A stretch of 64,000 bases of DNA from Dactylorhiza incarnata (lineage: Eukaryota; Streptophyta; Magnoliopsida; Asparagales; Orchidaceae). Position numbers and translations under genes: made by a program. The stretch covers positions 877,001 to 941,000 of the forward strand of contig JAWHQI010000099.1 of assembly GCA_033032865.1 (NCBI GenBank), read 5' to 3'. A model generated the notes under the pieces. The model made no database searches and was not told the origin of the DNA. It saw nothing but the letters and a program-made list of their open reading frames with translations. Positions 33,694 through 45,295 of the stretch are shown piece by piece; within the stretch, counting starts at the first letter, position 1; the number at the start of each line of letters is the position of its first letter.

Positions 33694-34260
33694 TCTTACC
33701 AAATTTTCTGAGAATAATTTCTTAAGAGACTTGCAGTTAATGTGGGCTAGTCATTTGTGCCACTTTACACTAGCATACACTCCATCATTGGCTACAAGAC
33801 ATGCAAGTTCATTTTTTTCTAATGCAAATAAAATTCAAGCAATAAATATTGTCACTCCTAGTGCTTGTTAGGATTGATTCAACATTCTTGGAATCCTTGA
33901 TCAGACACTTATCCTTGTGGAAGGCAACACTATATCTCAAGTCACATTGTTGACTTAATTGCTTATAAGGTTATGTTATAACCCTTCAACATAAGCTACC
34001 TTTGTGATTGTGATACTACCATTTGTAATCTTACCATGGCCTTTGACTACACCTTTGTTAGATCCACCAAATTTGACTTTGGGTCCATCTTCTACAGATG
34101 CAATCTCCTTCAAGAGGCTTCTAGTTTTAGTCATATGCCTGGAATAACCACTGTCCAAATGCCACACAAGAGTCTTGGTGGTCTTTGGACATACCTGCAA
34201 TATAGCTACACTTCCTTAGGAACCCATACCTTTTTGGGTCCTAGGTACTTGTAAGTGAAA
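33694..34260 (-). pseudogene. C1 protease and pre-integrase region
   Basis: The frame at 34200-33976 reads VWHLDSGYSRHMTKTRS (catalytic D-S-G), then GPKVKFGGSNKGVVKGHGKI and VAYVEGL. The continuation to 33694 includes remnants of the H..H pre-integrase motif near 33750. It is cut by the T4 insertion. Confidence 0.85.
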
Positions 34261-34726
34261 GTTCTATTTGGAGTATAAACTGAGTGTTTTCTGATTCTCA
34301 TGTTGGTGTAAAGTTGAACAGTTGGATTGAACCAGCAATCTAAGGCAAAGTGTCATATATTTCCACATCACTAACATTCAAATCTATTATATCTAGACTT
34401 TCTTGTTGTGTTGGGTCTTATTTGGTTAAGTTGTTGATTGGCAGCCAACCCTCCCTTCTTGGGAGCTGAACAACTTGCCCCAACATGAGAACTTCTAATG
34501 ATTTTCACAGAAAATTTTTTCTGGGGTGTTGATAGTTCACTCTTCCCAAGGAAAGTTTATCTCTTGCTTAACCAGGTGGAAGGGAGCTTAAGACCACTAT
34601 CTGTCTTCTTGCTCTCTTTGCACCTATAGATACTATTGTGATCATAAGAGTTGGTGGGTATGATCACTTTTCAGAATATTGTCTTTTCTTGAGGAGATTT
34701 CTCATTAGCTTTACCTTGAGTATAGC

Positions 34727-36260
34727 CTAAACTTTCTTACTGGTTTGAGAGAAGCTATCAATCAAGGGAAGAACTGTTTGTGCCTTGGAGAAACTAGCCA
34801 TTATCTTCCTTACCACTAGGAGCTTGTCCTCCAACTCTTTGATTTTACTATTTTTGTGTTTGATTACTTTAGTTAAAGTGTTAGTGCTCGGTGTGTAGAT
34901 TGATAATTTGGCCTTATCTTGAGTTAGTTCTTTGACTTTCTCAAGTAGCTCATCTCTCTTGTCATTAAGAGAGATGATCTCAGTTGATTGAACCTTACAG
35001 AGAGTCTTTGCTTTCTTAAGTGCTTCAAGCAGGGAACCAAACTTTTCAATATATTGAATGTCATCTTCTCTTACAGCTGAAGAGGGGCAGACAGCTAAAT
35101 CAGTATCAGATATAGTTAAAGAGGCTTTAAGGATTACCTGGTCATGATGTGTTTCATCACAACTCCCTTCATTTGAGAAAGCCATTGTTGTCATATGGCT
35201 GTCTGACTCTGAGGAGGATGACTTAGTGTCACTGTCACTGAGTGTTCTCACTTTCTTGGACATAAGGCTCTTCTCCATCTTCCTGCTCTTGAATACTTTC
35301 TCTCTTCACTTTTTTCCCTTCTTTTGAATGGACACTCAATAATGATGTGTCCAAGCTTCTTGCAGCTGTAACAAATAATGTTAGAAGAAACTTGTTTATT
35401 AGGTTTTGAATCATACCTGTCAGACTTATGTCTGCTTCCTGATTTGTCCTCTCTTCTTGAACAGGAGGGTGAGGATTCATGTCTTCTATTTCCTCTTCTT
35501 CTGTTTCTCAGCTGCTTTTTGAATTGCTTTGTGAAAAGGTAAAGTTCTCCATCTGAGAGCTCAGAGCTGGAGTTGTTGTTGTTGATCTCATGTTCTGAGA
35601 CATAAACCGGCTCCACTATTCTATGCCTTCTTAAAGTTTCAGCTTTGAAGGTCACTGTCTTTTCTCTGATGTGAGCCTTGAAGTTCTCCTCTTTAGTTTT
35701 TATAGTATTTAATTGCAGCTCATATGAGAGGAGTTTGCCATATAGTAATTGAGGCTTCATGATCCCCAGGTTGCCAACCTCTCTAATAGCACAGAGTTTC
35801 ATATCCCACTCTTTGTTCAGAGATCTCAAGAACTTATCATTGAGCTCATAGTTAGTGAACTCTCTTCCATAAGTTCTGAGACCATTCACAATTCTGAAGA
35901 ACTTTTCATAGCAAGCAGCAATGTTGTCCTTCTTGTCTTGCTTGAAAGCTTCATATTCTTGATTAAGAAGGGATTTCCTGTCATCCCTAACTTCTTCAGT
36001 TCCCTGCATATACACAACCAAGAGTTCCATATTTCTTTTGTAGTTTTGCAATGAATCGAGTATTGAAATGTGGAATCATCAATTGCATTGACAGTTATAT
36101 TCTTAGCTCTTTTATCCATAGTTACCAGAGTTATTTCATCATTGGTGAACTGAGATAAAGCTTTAGGGACTGGAACTTCTTTTGGGTCCACAGGAATAGT
36201 CATGAGAACATAAGGACCATCTTCAACAAAGAAGTAGACTCTAGGGTCAGAGACTTCCAT
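34727..36260 (-). pseudogene. C1 Gag
   Basis: Three overlapping frames on the minus strand. The first (36260-35886) reads VSDPRVYFFVEDGPYVLM and the IDDSTFQYSIHCKTTKEIW block. The second (36051-35248) has NYELNDKFLRSLNKEWDMK and a CCHC knuckle CYSCKKLGHIIIEC near 35370. The third (35278-34727) has a serine/aspartate-rich stretch and a predicted coiled coil. This is the UBN2-type Gag of SIRE-like Copia elements, broken by at least two frameshifts. Confidence 0.88.
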
Positions 36261-36423
36261 TTACAACTTAACCTTTTTGCTTCCAGATGAGAAAATTTTC
36301 TTTAGTGCAAATATGCAATTTCATAGAGCTCATTTCTTTGTGTTGCTCACTAGCCATGGTGTATACTGACTACCCAATATAAATGAGAGATCTTGTTCTA
36401 AGCTATTAAGCCTTTGAACTAAA

Positions 36424-36439
36424 CCTAGATCTGATACCA
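36424..36439 (-). other. C1 primer-binding site
   Basis: On the minus strand TGGTATCAGATCTAGG follows the LTR end within 2 nt; it matches the plant initiator tRNA-Met site. Confidence 0.85.
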
Positions 36440-36441
36440 AT

Positions 36442-37939
36442 TGAAAGAATTAGGTTGTCAATAATAACACCTAGAGTGGGGTGATTAGGTGTTTTCAAAA
36501 ATTATTCAACAATTTAAACATCTAGCACACCACATCACAATCAAGTTCAAAAAGCACATGGAAATTTATATAGGTTCCCTTCAAAACAATGTGTCAAAAG
36601 TTAGTCTACTGTCCCTCCCACCTATCTAGCAGTGTGCTAGACTAGACAACTTTTCCAAAACTTAGATCTCTATCCAATATAGATGATCTTACAACTCAGA
36701 TCCACAAAGGTTCCTACCTCAGCAATCACAAAGAAAGCATACACTCAGGTACCTAGTACCTTACAAGAACTCAGGCTTCACAAGTCCTACACACACTTAG
36801 ATCTTATTCAAGATCCTACAGCCTGATCAGGTCCACACAGAACCATACAGAATGATAATGTAGATTTTCTATTTGCAGAAAAGAAAAACTTCAAGGTTAT
36901 AGATTTTTACTGTAGAGTCTTCTTCTGCAGTTGTAAGCACCAGCAATCTTCTAAATCTCTGGAGCTTTCTTAAGAATCTTACTCTTGAAAAATATCAGTG
37001 GAACTTTTTTTGCGCAGGAAGAAGATTCTTTCTCTTTGATCTTGACAACTGAGTGATGAAGATTTTTTCTGCTTTAGAGTTTTTTCTTTTCTTCCCATTT
37101 CAAACTGTGTAAGTGTCTTTTGAATTCTAGAATTGTCTATATATATTCCTGTGCTAATTTAGCAAAAAGGCCCTCAATATTTTATTCCATAAAATTAAAT
37201 GGCCAGTTGGGGATATATTCTGAAACAACACAATAAATGTCATAAAGGAATTGCCTTTTTAGAACTTGCACATTTGGAAGTATTCGAATTTCTTCATTTA
37301 TGGTTGTGCAATAGCTATTACTGCAGAGAATATATAATTAAATACTACTTGATTAGTGGGCAAGATATGCTATATTCACTGCAGATTAATTTCCAAGAAG
37401 ATTTGTACAATAAATGCAGCTTTGCAGCAGTCAAGACGATAAACTGTCTTCAAGACGATATCACCTTGATCGTCTAGACGATATATGGTCTTCACGACGA
37501 TATTGTCGATATACTCCAGTTTCACAACTTAACATAGTCATTTAAATGATACAGCTCCTTCTAGTCGATATCGTCGAGATGCTCCTGTCTACACGACTTA
37601 ACTTTAATCTTCAAATCGATATGGATGCTTAAAGACGATATCGTTTTGACTTCTGTCTGCACTACTTAACTTAGTCATCTCAACGAAATTGCTTCTTCAA
37701 GACGATATCGTCGAGACTGTCTCAACGACATACTTCCTGTCTCAACGATATTTCAGCTGAGACTTAAGACAATAATTGACTTAGATGATTTTTCACTTCT
37801 TTGATAGTCTTGATTCTCAGAATATAGCATTAATTCACCTGTCACATTAAACAAAAACATAATATCAGAAACAACTTTGTTTATCTATTCTTGTGATTCT
37901 TCTTCAAATCTAGGAACATTGAAGGCAATTTTCCCAACA
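36442..37939 (-). repeat. C1 5' LTR (about 1498 bp)
   Basis: On the minus strand starts TGTTGGGAAAATTGCC and ends near the CACCTAATCACCCC block typical of SIRE LTR ends. A TATA-like stretch is at about 37138-37147. The exact 3' base is uncertain by a few nucleotides. Confidence 0.8.
37430..37760. repeat. GACGATATCGTC palindrome cluster in C1 LTR
   Basis: At least six variants of AGACGATATCGTCGAGA or half-sites TCGTCTAGACGATA. GACGATATCGTC and CGTCTAGACG are perfect palindromes. The cluster lies upstream of the LTR TATA-like box in LTR orientation. Confidence 0.8.
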
Positions 37940-37944
37940 GAAAC

Positions 37945-38385
37945 ATTTATAAATACATTGTGTCTTCTTTGATACTTACTTTATAGCCTAGATTTCTTTT
38001 ATCCATGTAATATCTATTTATTTTCTACTGTAATCTTTGTGGGCTGAAACTCTTTAATACTCTACTCCCTAGAGTAATTTGAGTATTATTCAGAACTCAA
38101 TTATGCACTTTCAATAACAATATACAAATATTTATTGCATTTATCTATATTAAAGAAGAATTGTGAGCATGAAAGATTTTTGGTGTGGACCTCACTTAGA
38201 ATTACCAAGTTGCCCTTCTAGAATTTAACATTCTTTATAAATTTTTTTATTGTCACTTATTTTAGAATCTATTTAATTTATATAAAAATAATGCTTAACC
38301 AAGTATCATTTTATAATTTTTTCTAACAAATGCATCATCAACCTAATTATAGCTATGTAATAATATAAATAGCTTTAAGTATAAC
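37945..38385. other. Unassigned AT-rich DNA
   Basis: Between C1 and the MITE. I see no gene, RNA or repeat signature. Confidence 0.5.
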
Positions 38386-38388
38386 TAA

Positions 38389-39214
38389 GGGCTTGTTTGG
38401 GAGGGTTTATTTAGCTTCATTTCATTTTTTCTGAAAAATGCTACCGGATTCTACAAACTGTTTGGAAAGTCTATCAGTTGGAAAAGCTATCGCCCAAACC
38501 CCTTTTCTTGTCTTTTTGAAAAGTCACGGACCTCCTACTTTTCAACCATTTCGGAAAGCATTTTCTCATCCCGATACACAGTTGACGCAGAAACGCTTTC
38601 CTCCTCCCGATCTAGTTCGACACGCATTTTTCTCCCTAACACGCATTTTTCCGCCTAACACGGATTTTTCGCTCGAGCACACATTTTCCGGCTAGGTGAG
38701 CATTTTTTCGGCTAGGCGCGCAATTTTCGCCCCGACAAACATTTTTTGCCCTGACATGCATTTTTCACCCTGACACAATTTCCCGCCCGAGTGCGCATTT
38801 TCCGCTCTTGAGCGCATTTTCGGTCGGGCGCGCATTTTCCGCAAGGGCAAGCATTTTCCGCCCGGGTGCGCATTTTTCAGCCAGGCGCGCATTTTCCGTC
38901 TGGGCGCACATTTTTCCGCCTGGGCGAGCATTTTTCGGCCCAGGAACGCATTTTCTGCTAGGACGCGCATTTTCGGCCCGACCGCGCATTTTTGGTCCGG
39001 CCGCGCATTTTTGGCCCGGACGCGCATTTTTAACGCGAGAGCGCATTTTCAGCCCAGACGCAGATTTTCCCACCCAGGAGCGCATTTTATTTGCAAACTG
39101 AGTTCACCCAAACAAATTTCATTTGCGATAGACCTTTTCTAGTAGCTACTTTTTCTACCTCATTTTTCTACCACTCCCTTTTTTTCCTCCGTCGCAGCTC
39201 TCCCAAACAGACCC
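38389..39214. mobile_element. PIF/Harbinger-like MITE
   Basis: Terminal inverted repeats GGGCTTGTTTGGGAG and CTCCCAAACAGACCC (two mismatches when paired), flanked by TAA at 38386-38388 and 39215-39217. A TAA/TTA duplication with GGG..TGTTTGG ends is diagnostic of Tourist/PIF-type MITEs. No transposase. At 826 bp it is large for a MITE, because of the minisatellite inside. Confidence 0.82.
38620..39090. repeat. GCGCATTTTC minisatellite inside the MITE
   Basis: About twenty irregular units, each GCGCATTTT or CGCATTTTTC followed by a GC-rich CCGCCCGGG-like spacer, with a period of roughly 20-26 bp. Frames on both strands are repeat artefacts. Confidence 0.9.
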
Positions 39215-39217
39215 TAA

Positions 39218-39547
39218 GGCTCCGTTTGCGGCGGTTTTTTTGCTCCGATGAGTTTGGACAAAAATGTCACCATCATAGAATGCATGGCAAGACAATGGTT
39301 ATGACTGCCGCCAAGAAAAGAAACTAGTTTTGAATATAAAAGTGGTTGAAGATTCTTAAGTCTTGAAGTCGGGCGTTCACGAACGACAATGGTTATTTCT
39401 CTCTTTTTTTAATAATAACAATAATTGTCTAGGATACTTAAACCTATCGCATATCACTATCCTTTTCTCTTTTAAAGGCCTTCATTTTCAATTTTGTCCT
39501 TTGATTTAAATCGCAACTCCTTATAATTCTAATGTTATTGTAACATA
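39218..39547. other. Unassigned DNA between MITE and C2
   Basis: Starts with GGCTCCGTTTGCGG, which looks like a transposon terminal repeat, but I find no partner. No gene seen. Confidence 0.4.
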
Positions 39548-39730
39548 CTAACTGTTGGGTATATTGCCCTCAATATTACCTTGATTTAAAGAGGCATCAC
39601 TCTCAATGCTAAGGACATATTATATTTAACAAAGCTATACTTGTGTAGGATATACAGGCACAGGTAACTCAAAAGGAAGGGCCAAACATGGCCTTAGATG
39701 AGAAGAAACCATCCACAAGGAGATGAAGAT

Positions 39731-40043
39731 CTGTCTCAGCAGATCCGCTGAGACGAAGGGTCATAACCGCTGAGACAAGGAGCCATCTCAGCGGATCCAC
39801 TGAGAAGGAGACTGGAGCAACCGCTGAGAAGGGGACTGGAGCTGCCGCTGAGACTGGAAGCTGTCTCAGCCCAACCGCTGAGACTGGATGCTGTCTCAGC
39901 CCAACCGCTGAGACTGATCCAAATGTGCTGACGGGATCTGCTTTTGGCGCAAACGACAATTGAGGGGGAAAAGCAACTCCAATCTGACTCATACTATGTC
40001 AGGAGGATCGATATAGCCATTGAAGCCTTCTAGAGGTATAAAA
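39731..40043 (+). promoter_or_regulatory. C2 LTR promoter: CTCAGC/GCTGAG palindromes and TATA box
   Basis: Paired half-sites GTCTCAGC ... GCTGAGAC occur repeatedly, including GTCTCAGC-N6-GCTGAGAC at 39863-39884 and 39893-39914. TATAAAA lies at 40037-40043, about 122 nt downstream. The same palindrome precedes the accessory gene promoter at 45385. Transcription factor binding is inferred. Confidence 0.65.
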
Positions 40044-40488
40044 GAAGAAGCTAGGGCACAACAACAAGTACTGTTCGATTGAAAAAGCCTTTGCTGTACG
40101 CCGCAATCGAGCATTCACGTTTCAGCCAGTTGAAGTTGTTCTCTGCAGCTGAAGTTAATCTTCTAAGGGAGATTAGTTAGCTCTTCCTGTACAAACTCAA
40201 GGAGGGCAAGTTGATCTTCTGCTTTGCTGAAGGAGAAGATCAAGGTGATACAAATCTGAAGCTATTGTTTTCAGATCTGAAGGAAGGATTCAGAAGACCT
40301 AAGAGTAAACCTTTTGTCTTTTGTATCTAGCTCAAACTCTATTATATCTTTGTAAGGCATTGTTTCCTGAGTGAAAGGCTGTTGAGCCTGTGTGTAAAGC
40401 TGTGTTGACAGCTTGAGTGGTAGGACTTCTTGATAGGTCTGAGGTAGGAAATCTGTGAGATTTCTGAGTGGTAGGAGTTACATAACTC

Positions 40489-40624
40489 TGAGCTGTAGGG
40501 CTGCTGTGCCTGAGGTGTAGGGCTGTTGAGCCTGAGGTGTAGGGCTGTTGAGCCTAAGGGGTAGGGCTGTTGAGCCTGAGTGTAGGGCTGTTGAGCCTGA
40601 GTGTAGGGCTACTGGGCCTGAGGT
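40489..40624. repeat. 22-23 bp minisatellite in C2 5' LTR
   Basis: About six units of TGTAGGGCTGTTGAGCCTGA. The array also occurs in the 3' LTR at about 57141-57275 with small differences. Confidence 0.9.
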
Positions 40625-40910
40625 AGGATCACTATTGATCTGAGAAGTTCTGAGGAACTTGTGGTGTAAGCTCAAGGAGCCGAGATTGGAGTTTGTGGCC
40701 TTGTCTAACTCACTGTTAGAAAGGTGAAGGGGGAAAGAGGACTACTCAAGACACCCGGTCTTGAGGAACCTCTACACATCCTTGTGTGCTTTCTGTGATT
40801 GTGTTTTCTGCAGCTAGAAACATTAGGTTTAAACAAAGAAAATAAGTAAAACCTATTCACCCCCCCCCCCCCTCTAGGTATTATTGACTACACCTATATA
40901 AATTATCAAG

Positions 40911-40926
40911 TGGTATCAAAGCTAGG
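40911..40926 (+). other. C2 primer-binding site
   Basis: TGGTATCAAAGCTAGG, 2 nt after the LTR end; tRNA-Met type. Confidence 0.85.
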
Positions 40927-40989
40927 TTGATCAAAAGGACTTAACAGTCTGATCAGATCCTATACAGTAGTAGTTAAATCTGAAATCAA

Positions 40990-41740
40990 ATGGCCAACAG
41001 TGGAATGAAGAAGGAGTTGGGGTCACTGAAGTTGCCTATATGCTCCAAAGAAAACTTTGGCATGTGGAAGCAAAGGGTAAGGCTATTCATGGAAGCATCA
41101 GACCCAAGGATCTTGAAGAAAAGCTCCTCAAGGAGAGGATGCTAGTGGCTAAGTTCTCCAAGCCCAAGACAGTGCTGCTTATTATTGACACCTTCAACTC
41201 CCATGACATGAGAGGTGTTGGTTTCAACAAGGAGGCAGCTACTAGCAACACTAAGGGAAAGGTTAAGGACTCAAAAGAATCTAAGACCTCCTTTGTGAAA
41301 GTCTTGATGCCCTCAAACAAGTATGACCAAGAAAGTGTTCATGGTCACTTATTAAATGGAAGATCCAATAACTTGAGCAAGAATGCTCACAGCTATGGAT
41401 ATAGAAAGGAGTTAGGCTTGAGTACCTTTAAGGCTCTGCATGAGGAAATTCAAATGGCTCATCATGGACCTTTTGTTTTTGGAACCTCAGCCCCTTCACT
41501 CAAGATAACCAAGGCTGTCAACTCTAAACATTGTTCAGCAAAGTCCATGGTTGTTGACTGTCCTGTAACCAAGCCAAAAAGCCCAGTTTCTGGTGCCATC
41601 CACACATGTTTAGCTGCCAAGCTAGAGGGTGTTGATGTCAAACAAAAACTGGCTGCCTTGACTGATTATAGGAAGGTAAAAAGGCAGGCCTTTGCTGATA
41701 AAACAAAGAAAACAACAGCTGTGTCCTCTACTGAATAGAA
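40990..41740 (+). pseudogene. C2 Gag, internally deleted
   Basis: Starts MANSGMKKELGSLKLPICSK, a normal SIRE-type Gag N-terminus, in one frame that ends at TAG 41143. From about 41112 the 41040-41738 frame takes over with LEEKLLKERMLVAKFSKPKT, which matches the C-terminal coiled-coil part of C1 Gag. The capsid-like middle and first CCHC knuckle are missing, so a deletion near 41110 fused the ends out of frame. A second knuckle, CWCCGKVGHFAIDC, follows at about 41796-41838. Confidence 0.85.
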
Positions 41741-41971
41741 ACAGGAAGCTTCATCTTCTAGGACTGTTCAGAAGAGGAGATATAATATATATGAGTGTTG
41801 GTGCTGTGGCAAAGTGGGACACTTTGCAATTGATTGTTGGCACAACCACAATGTGCTAAAGGCAAGGATTGAACCTCATGCCAAACCAACCCTTTCTAGG
41901 AATATCCCCTATGGTGTTACCATGAACCTAGGACCCAAAGTCAGTTGGGATCCTAAGGTACATTAAATTTT

Positions 41972-42388
41972 GTGTTGCAGGTTAGTTCAAGTACCAGTCT
42001 CAACCAAATATGGTACTTGGACAGTGGGTGCTCATGGCACATGACAGGAACTATGGATCTTCTAAAGGATTACCATCCAGTGAAGAATGGACCCAAAGTT
42101 ATCTTTGGTGGATCTGAAAAGGGAGTCACCAAAGGATATGGTATGATTTCAAATGGCATAGTCTCAATCATAAGGGTAGCTTATGTTGAAGGGTTGCAAC
42201 ACAACCTTGTAAGCATAAGCCAACTATGTGACTTAGGCTATGTCATTGAATTCCACAATGACAAGTGCTTGATCAAAAAGTCTAATGACTTGGAGACCAT
42301 TCTCTCAGGCACTAGGAGTGGAAATGTTTATTGCTTAGACTTCATTTGCAATTATTCTATCTCTTCTGTGTGTCTTGTAGCTAATTAA
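41972..42388 (+). CDS. C2 aspartic protease
   Basis: Reads QIWYLDSGCSWHMTG, the Copia protease active site (D-S-G), then GPKVIFGGSEKGVTKGYG and VAYVEGLQHNLVSISQLCD. The frame ends at TAA 42386, where the pre-integrase region (SLCVQWHKRLAH) continues in the same frame after the stop. The protein would be released from a polyprotein in an intact element. Confidence 0.88.
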   Translation: MLQVSSSTSLNQIWYLDSGCSWHMTGTMDLLKDYHPVKNGPKVIFGGSEKGVTKGYGMISNGIVSIIRVAYVEGLQHNLVSISQLCDLGYVIEFHNDKCLIKKSNDLETILSGTRSGNVYCLDFICNYSISSVCLVAN

Positions 42389-43143
42389 AGTGAGTCACTT
42401 TGTGTCCAATGGCACAAGAGACTTGCCCACATTAACTATAAGACAATGTATAGATTATTTTCTAAAGACCTTGTTAGAAATAGTCCTAAACTAAATTGTG
42501 TTAAAAGTGGTCCTATCATGCCTGCCAAATGGGTAAGCAAACTAGGGCCACCTTTAAAAGTATTGGCTCCAAGGATACTGAAAGGTGTGTATACCTATTG
42601 CACATTGACTTGTTTGGTCCTTTGCCAATTCAGAGCCTATGTGGGAAGTTGTATACCTTGGTAATTGTAGATGATCATTCAAAGTATACATGGGTATTCT
42701 TCCTTAAGAAGAAGTCAGATACCTTACATGTCTTTATAAATTATGTCAAGGCTATTCATAATGATCTACTATGTACTGTGGTCAGGACAAGAACTGACCA
42801 TGGCACAAAATTTCAATCTGAAGCCATGACAAAATTTTGTCAAGAATTTGGTATCACCCAAGAGTTCTCCTCCCCAAGGACTCCACAGCAAAATGGTGTG
42901 GCTGAGAGGACGAATAGGAACTTGATAGAAGCTGGGAGAACATTGCTTAGTGACTCCTCACTCCCAGAATACTTCTGGGCTGAGGCAGTCAATACAGCCG
43001 GTTATGTTCTCAATAGAGCCTCCATCAATAAGGTCCTTGGGAAAACTCCTTATGAGATTCTGAAAGGCAAACAACCTACAATTTCCTACTTCAGAATCTT
43101 TGGTTGCAAATGCTACATTCTAAATAATGGAAATCTCAATTAA
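42389..43143 (+). pseudogene. C2 integrase
   Basis: Pre-integrase H..H residues are at about 42410-42430. The frame at 42529-43143 gives MGKQTRATFKS, LLHIDLFGPL (first Asp), VIVDDHSKYTWVFFLK, RTDHGTKF (second Asp; usually D-N-G), NGVAERTNR (Glu), and the conserved end YFWAEAVNTAGYVLNR. Frameshifts near 42500 and near 43135 separate it from its neighbours. Confidence 0.9.
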
Positions 43144-43166
43144 CAAAGTTTGCAGAAAAATGCAAT

Positions 43167-45119
43167 GTGGGGGTTCTTGTTGGGTATAGCTCACATAGTA
43201 GAGCTTATAGAGTTTATAACAAGAAAACCCATGTTGTACAACAATCTATGCATGTTGTATTTGATGAGACCAGCCTTCTCTACAAAGAATGGTCTAGTTC
43301 TTCTATTGTGACAGGAAATGAAGAAGGGATGCATGAGCTGACTGTCCAAGACAAGCCCAGCAGCAGCAACACACAGACAGCTGCTGCAATTCCTGAAGAA
43401 GAAGAGGTACAAGATGATGTCATAGCTGAACCAGTGGAACAAACACAGCCACCAGAGGACCCTCTTCCTGCTGCTGCAAGGCACCTGAGAGATCATCCAA
43501 GAGATCTAATAATTGGGGATCATACCCAAGATATATTGACAAGAAGCAGAGCTCATAATGAAGCACTATTCTTGAGCTTCCTTTCTCAAATGGAGCCCAA
43601 GAAGTTTGAAGAGGTCAATCAAGACACCTTCTGGATTGAAGCAATGCAAGAAGAGCTCCTACAATTCAAGAGATGCAAAGTATGGAAGCTGGTGCCAAAA
43701 CCTCAGGGACATAATGTGATTGGCACTAAATGGGTATACAGGAACAAGCTTGATGAGAATGGTACAATCATCAAGAACAAGGCCAGATTAGTAGCCAAAG
43801 GATACAGGCAAGAGGAAGGTATAGACTTTGATCAAACCTTTGCACCAGTTGCAAGGTTGGAAGCAATTAGGCTTTTCCTTGCCTATGCTGCCCACAAGGG
43901 GTTCAAAGTCTACCAGATGGATGTCAAATCAGCCTTTCTCAATGGAGACTTGAAGGAAGAGGTATATGTTGAACAACCTTCAGGTTTTGTGCATCCAACC
44001 CTAACTTCTCATGTTTATCTTCTTAGGAAAGCACTATATGGTCTCAAGCAAGCTCCAAGAGCTTGGTATGAGACTTTGTCCAACTTTCTCCTCAAGAACA
44101 AGTTCATGAGTGGAAAGATTGATAGCACATTGTTTCTTAGGGAAACAAGGGTCAAGTGTCTCTTAGTCCAAATCTATGTTGTTGACATAATCTTTGGGTC
44201 TACTGATGACAACCTCTGCAAGAGATTTGCCAATCTAATGCATGGGGAGTTTGAAATGAGCAGTATGGGTGAGCTCAAATATTTCCTTGGGCTCCAAGTG
44301 AAACAGTCTGATGATGGAATTTTCATCTCCCAGACCAAGTACACTAAGGAGCTCATCAAGAAATTTGGGATGGAATCAGCCTCCACCATGAGAACACCCA
44401 TGGGGTCCAATGTATCATTAGACAAGGATGAAAAGGGAAAGGCCTTTGATGAGTCCATGTACAGATGCATCATTGGATCACTATTATACTTGACTGCTAG
44501 TTGGCCAGACATTATGTATTCTACATGTGTTTGTGCTAGGTATCAAGCATGTCCTAAGGAATCTCACTACACCTCTGTGAAGAGGATTCTGAGATACCTT
44601 AAGGGCAGCTTGCATCTTGGCCTTTGGTACCCTAAGAACAATGACTTTGAACTAACAGGCTTTTCAGATGCAAATTTTGCAGGTTGCAAAGAAGACAGGA
44701 AGAGTACAAGTGGTACTTGTCAGTTCCTAGGGAGAAGATTGATATCTTGGAGCAGCAAGAAACAAACCAGTGTGGCAATATCCACAGCTGAGTCTGAATA
44801 CATTGCTGCAGGTAGCTGTTGTGCACAACTCCTTTGGACACAGCATCAATTGGAGGATTACAACCTCAAGGTAAGGGAATCTCCTTTATATTGTGATTCA
44901 TCCAGTGCAATATCTATTGCTAAAAATCATGTCTCTCATAGCAGGACTAAGCACATAGAGATTAGATATCATTTTATTAGGGAACATATAGAGTGTAAAG
45001 ACATCTCTCTTGAATTTGTCCCAACTGACAAACAAGTAGCTGATATCTTTACAAAGCCACTGGATGAATCTAAATTCAATGCTTTCAAAATTGATCTTGG
45101 CATGCTTAGTGTAGAATAG
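43167..45119 (+). CDS. pol: C2 reverse transcriptase and RNase H
   Basis: An open frame of 650 residues. RT spans about 150-390: [63 protein letters not shown]. The catalytic YVDD box reads YVVD (44175-44186), losing one of the metal-binding aspartates, so the polymerase should be inactive despite the open frame. RNase H follows ([86 protein letters not shown]). It ends 496 bp before the accessory ATG. Confidence 0.95.
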   Translation: MGVLVGYSSHSRAYRVYNKKTHVVQQSMHVVFDETSLLYKEWSSSSIVTGNEEGMHELTVQDKPSSSNTQTAAAIPEEEEVQDDVIAEPVEQTQPPEDPLPAAARHLRDHPRDLIIGDHTQDILTRSRAHNEALFLSFLSQMEPKKFEEVNQDTFWIEAMQEELLQFKRCKVWKLVPKPQGHNVIGTKWVYRNKLDENGTIIKNKARLVAKGYRQEEGIDFDQTFAPVARLEAIRLFLAYAAHKGFKVYQMDVKSAFLNGDLKEEVYVEQPSGFVHPTLTSHVYLLRKALYGLKQAPRAWYETLSNFLLKNKFMSGKIDSTLFLRETRVKCLLVQIYVVDIIFGSTDDNLCKRFANLMHGEFEMSSMGELKYFLGLQVKQSDDGIFISQTKYTKELIKKFGMESASTMRTPMGSNVSLDKDEKGKAFDESMYRCIIGSLLYLTASWPDIMYSTCVCARYQACPKESHYTSVKRILRYLKGSLHLGLWYPKNNDFELTGFSDANFAGCKEDRKSTSGTCQFLGRRLISWSSKKQTSVAISTAESEYIAAGSCCAQLLWTQHQLEDYNLKVRESPLYCDSSSAISIAKNHVSHSRTKHIEIRYHFIREHIECKDISLEFVPTDKQVADIFTKPLDESKFNAFKIDLGMLSVE

Positions 45120-45295
45120 TTCTAAATGTATGAGTAATAGCTGTCACTGTTGATGATTATACATGGTGAATTATCAAACTTTACACTATTGTACACTAAA
45201 ACTTAATGACATGCCTAGGACACATCTTCAGCCAAATTATCTACATTAGGTCTAAACTCTATGATCAGCTAAACTGCAGGAGTATATTCAGTTGA

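Larger units (their letters stand above)
27917..37939 (-). mobile_element. SIRE-like Copia element C1, decayed
   Basis: Read on the minus strand it runs 5' LTR (37939-36442), primer site, gag, protease, integrase, RT and RNase H, the Copia order. T4 interrupts it at 30447-33688 and T2 cuts the end of RNase H at 27916. The flanking GAAAC (37940-37944) is presumably one target duplication. The 3' LTR is not in the window. Many stops and frameshifts mark it as the oldest element here. Confidence 0.88.
39553..40908 (+). repeat. C2 5' LTR
   Basis: Starts TGTTGGGTATATTGCCC and ends AAATTATCA, with the poly-C/CTCTAGGTATT block near the end. Confidence 0.93.

Noticed and set aside
38692..39101. Repetitive Lys/Arg/Ala frames on both strands
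   Set aside because: Minisatellite within the MITE.
39218..39330. Second MITE starting GGCTCCGTTTGCGG
   Set aside because: No inverted partner or duplication found nearby.
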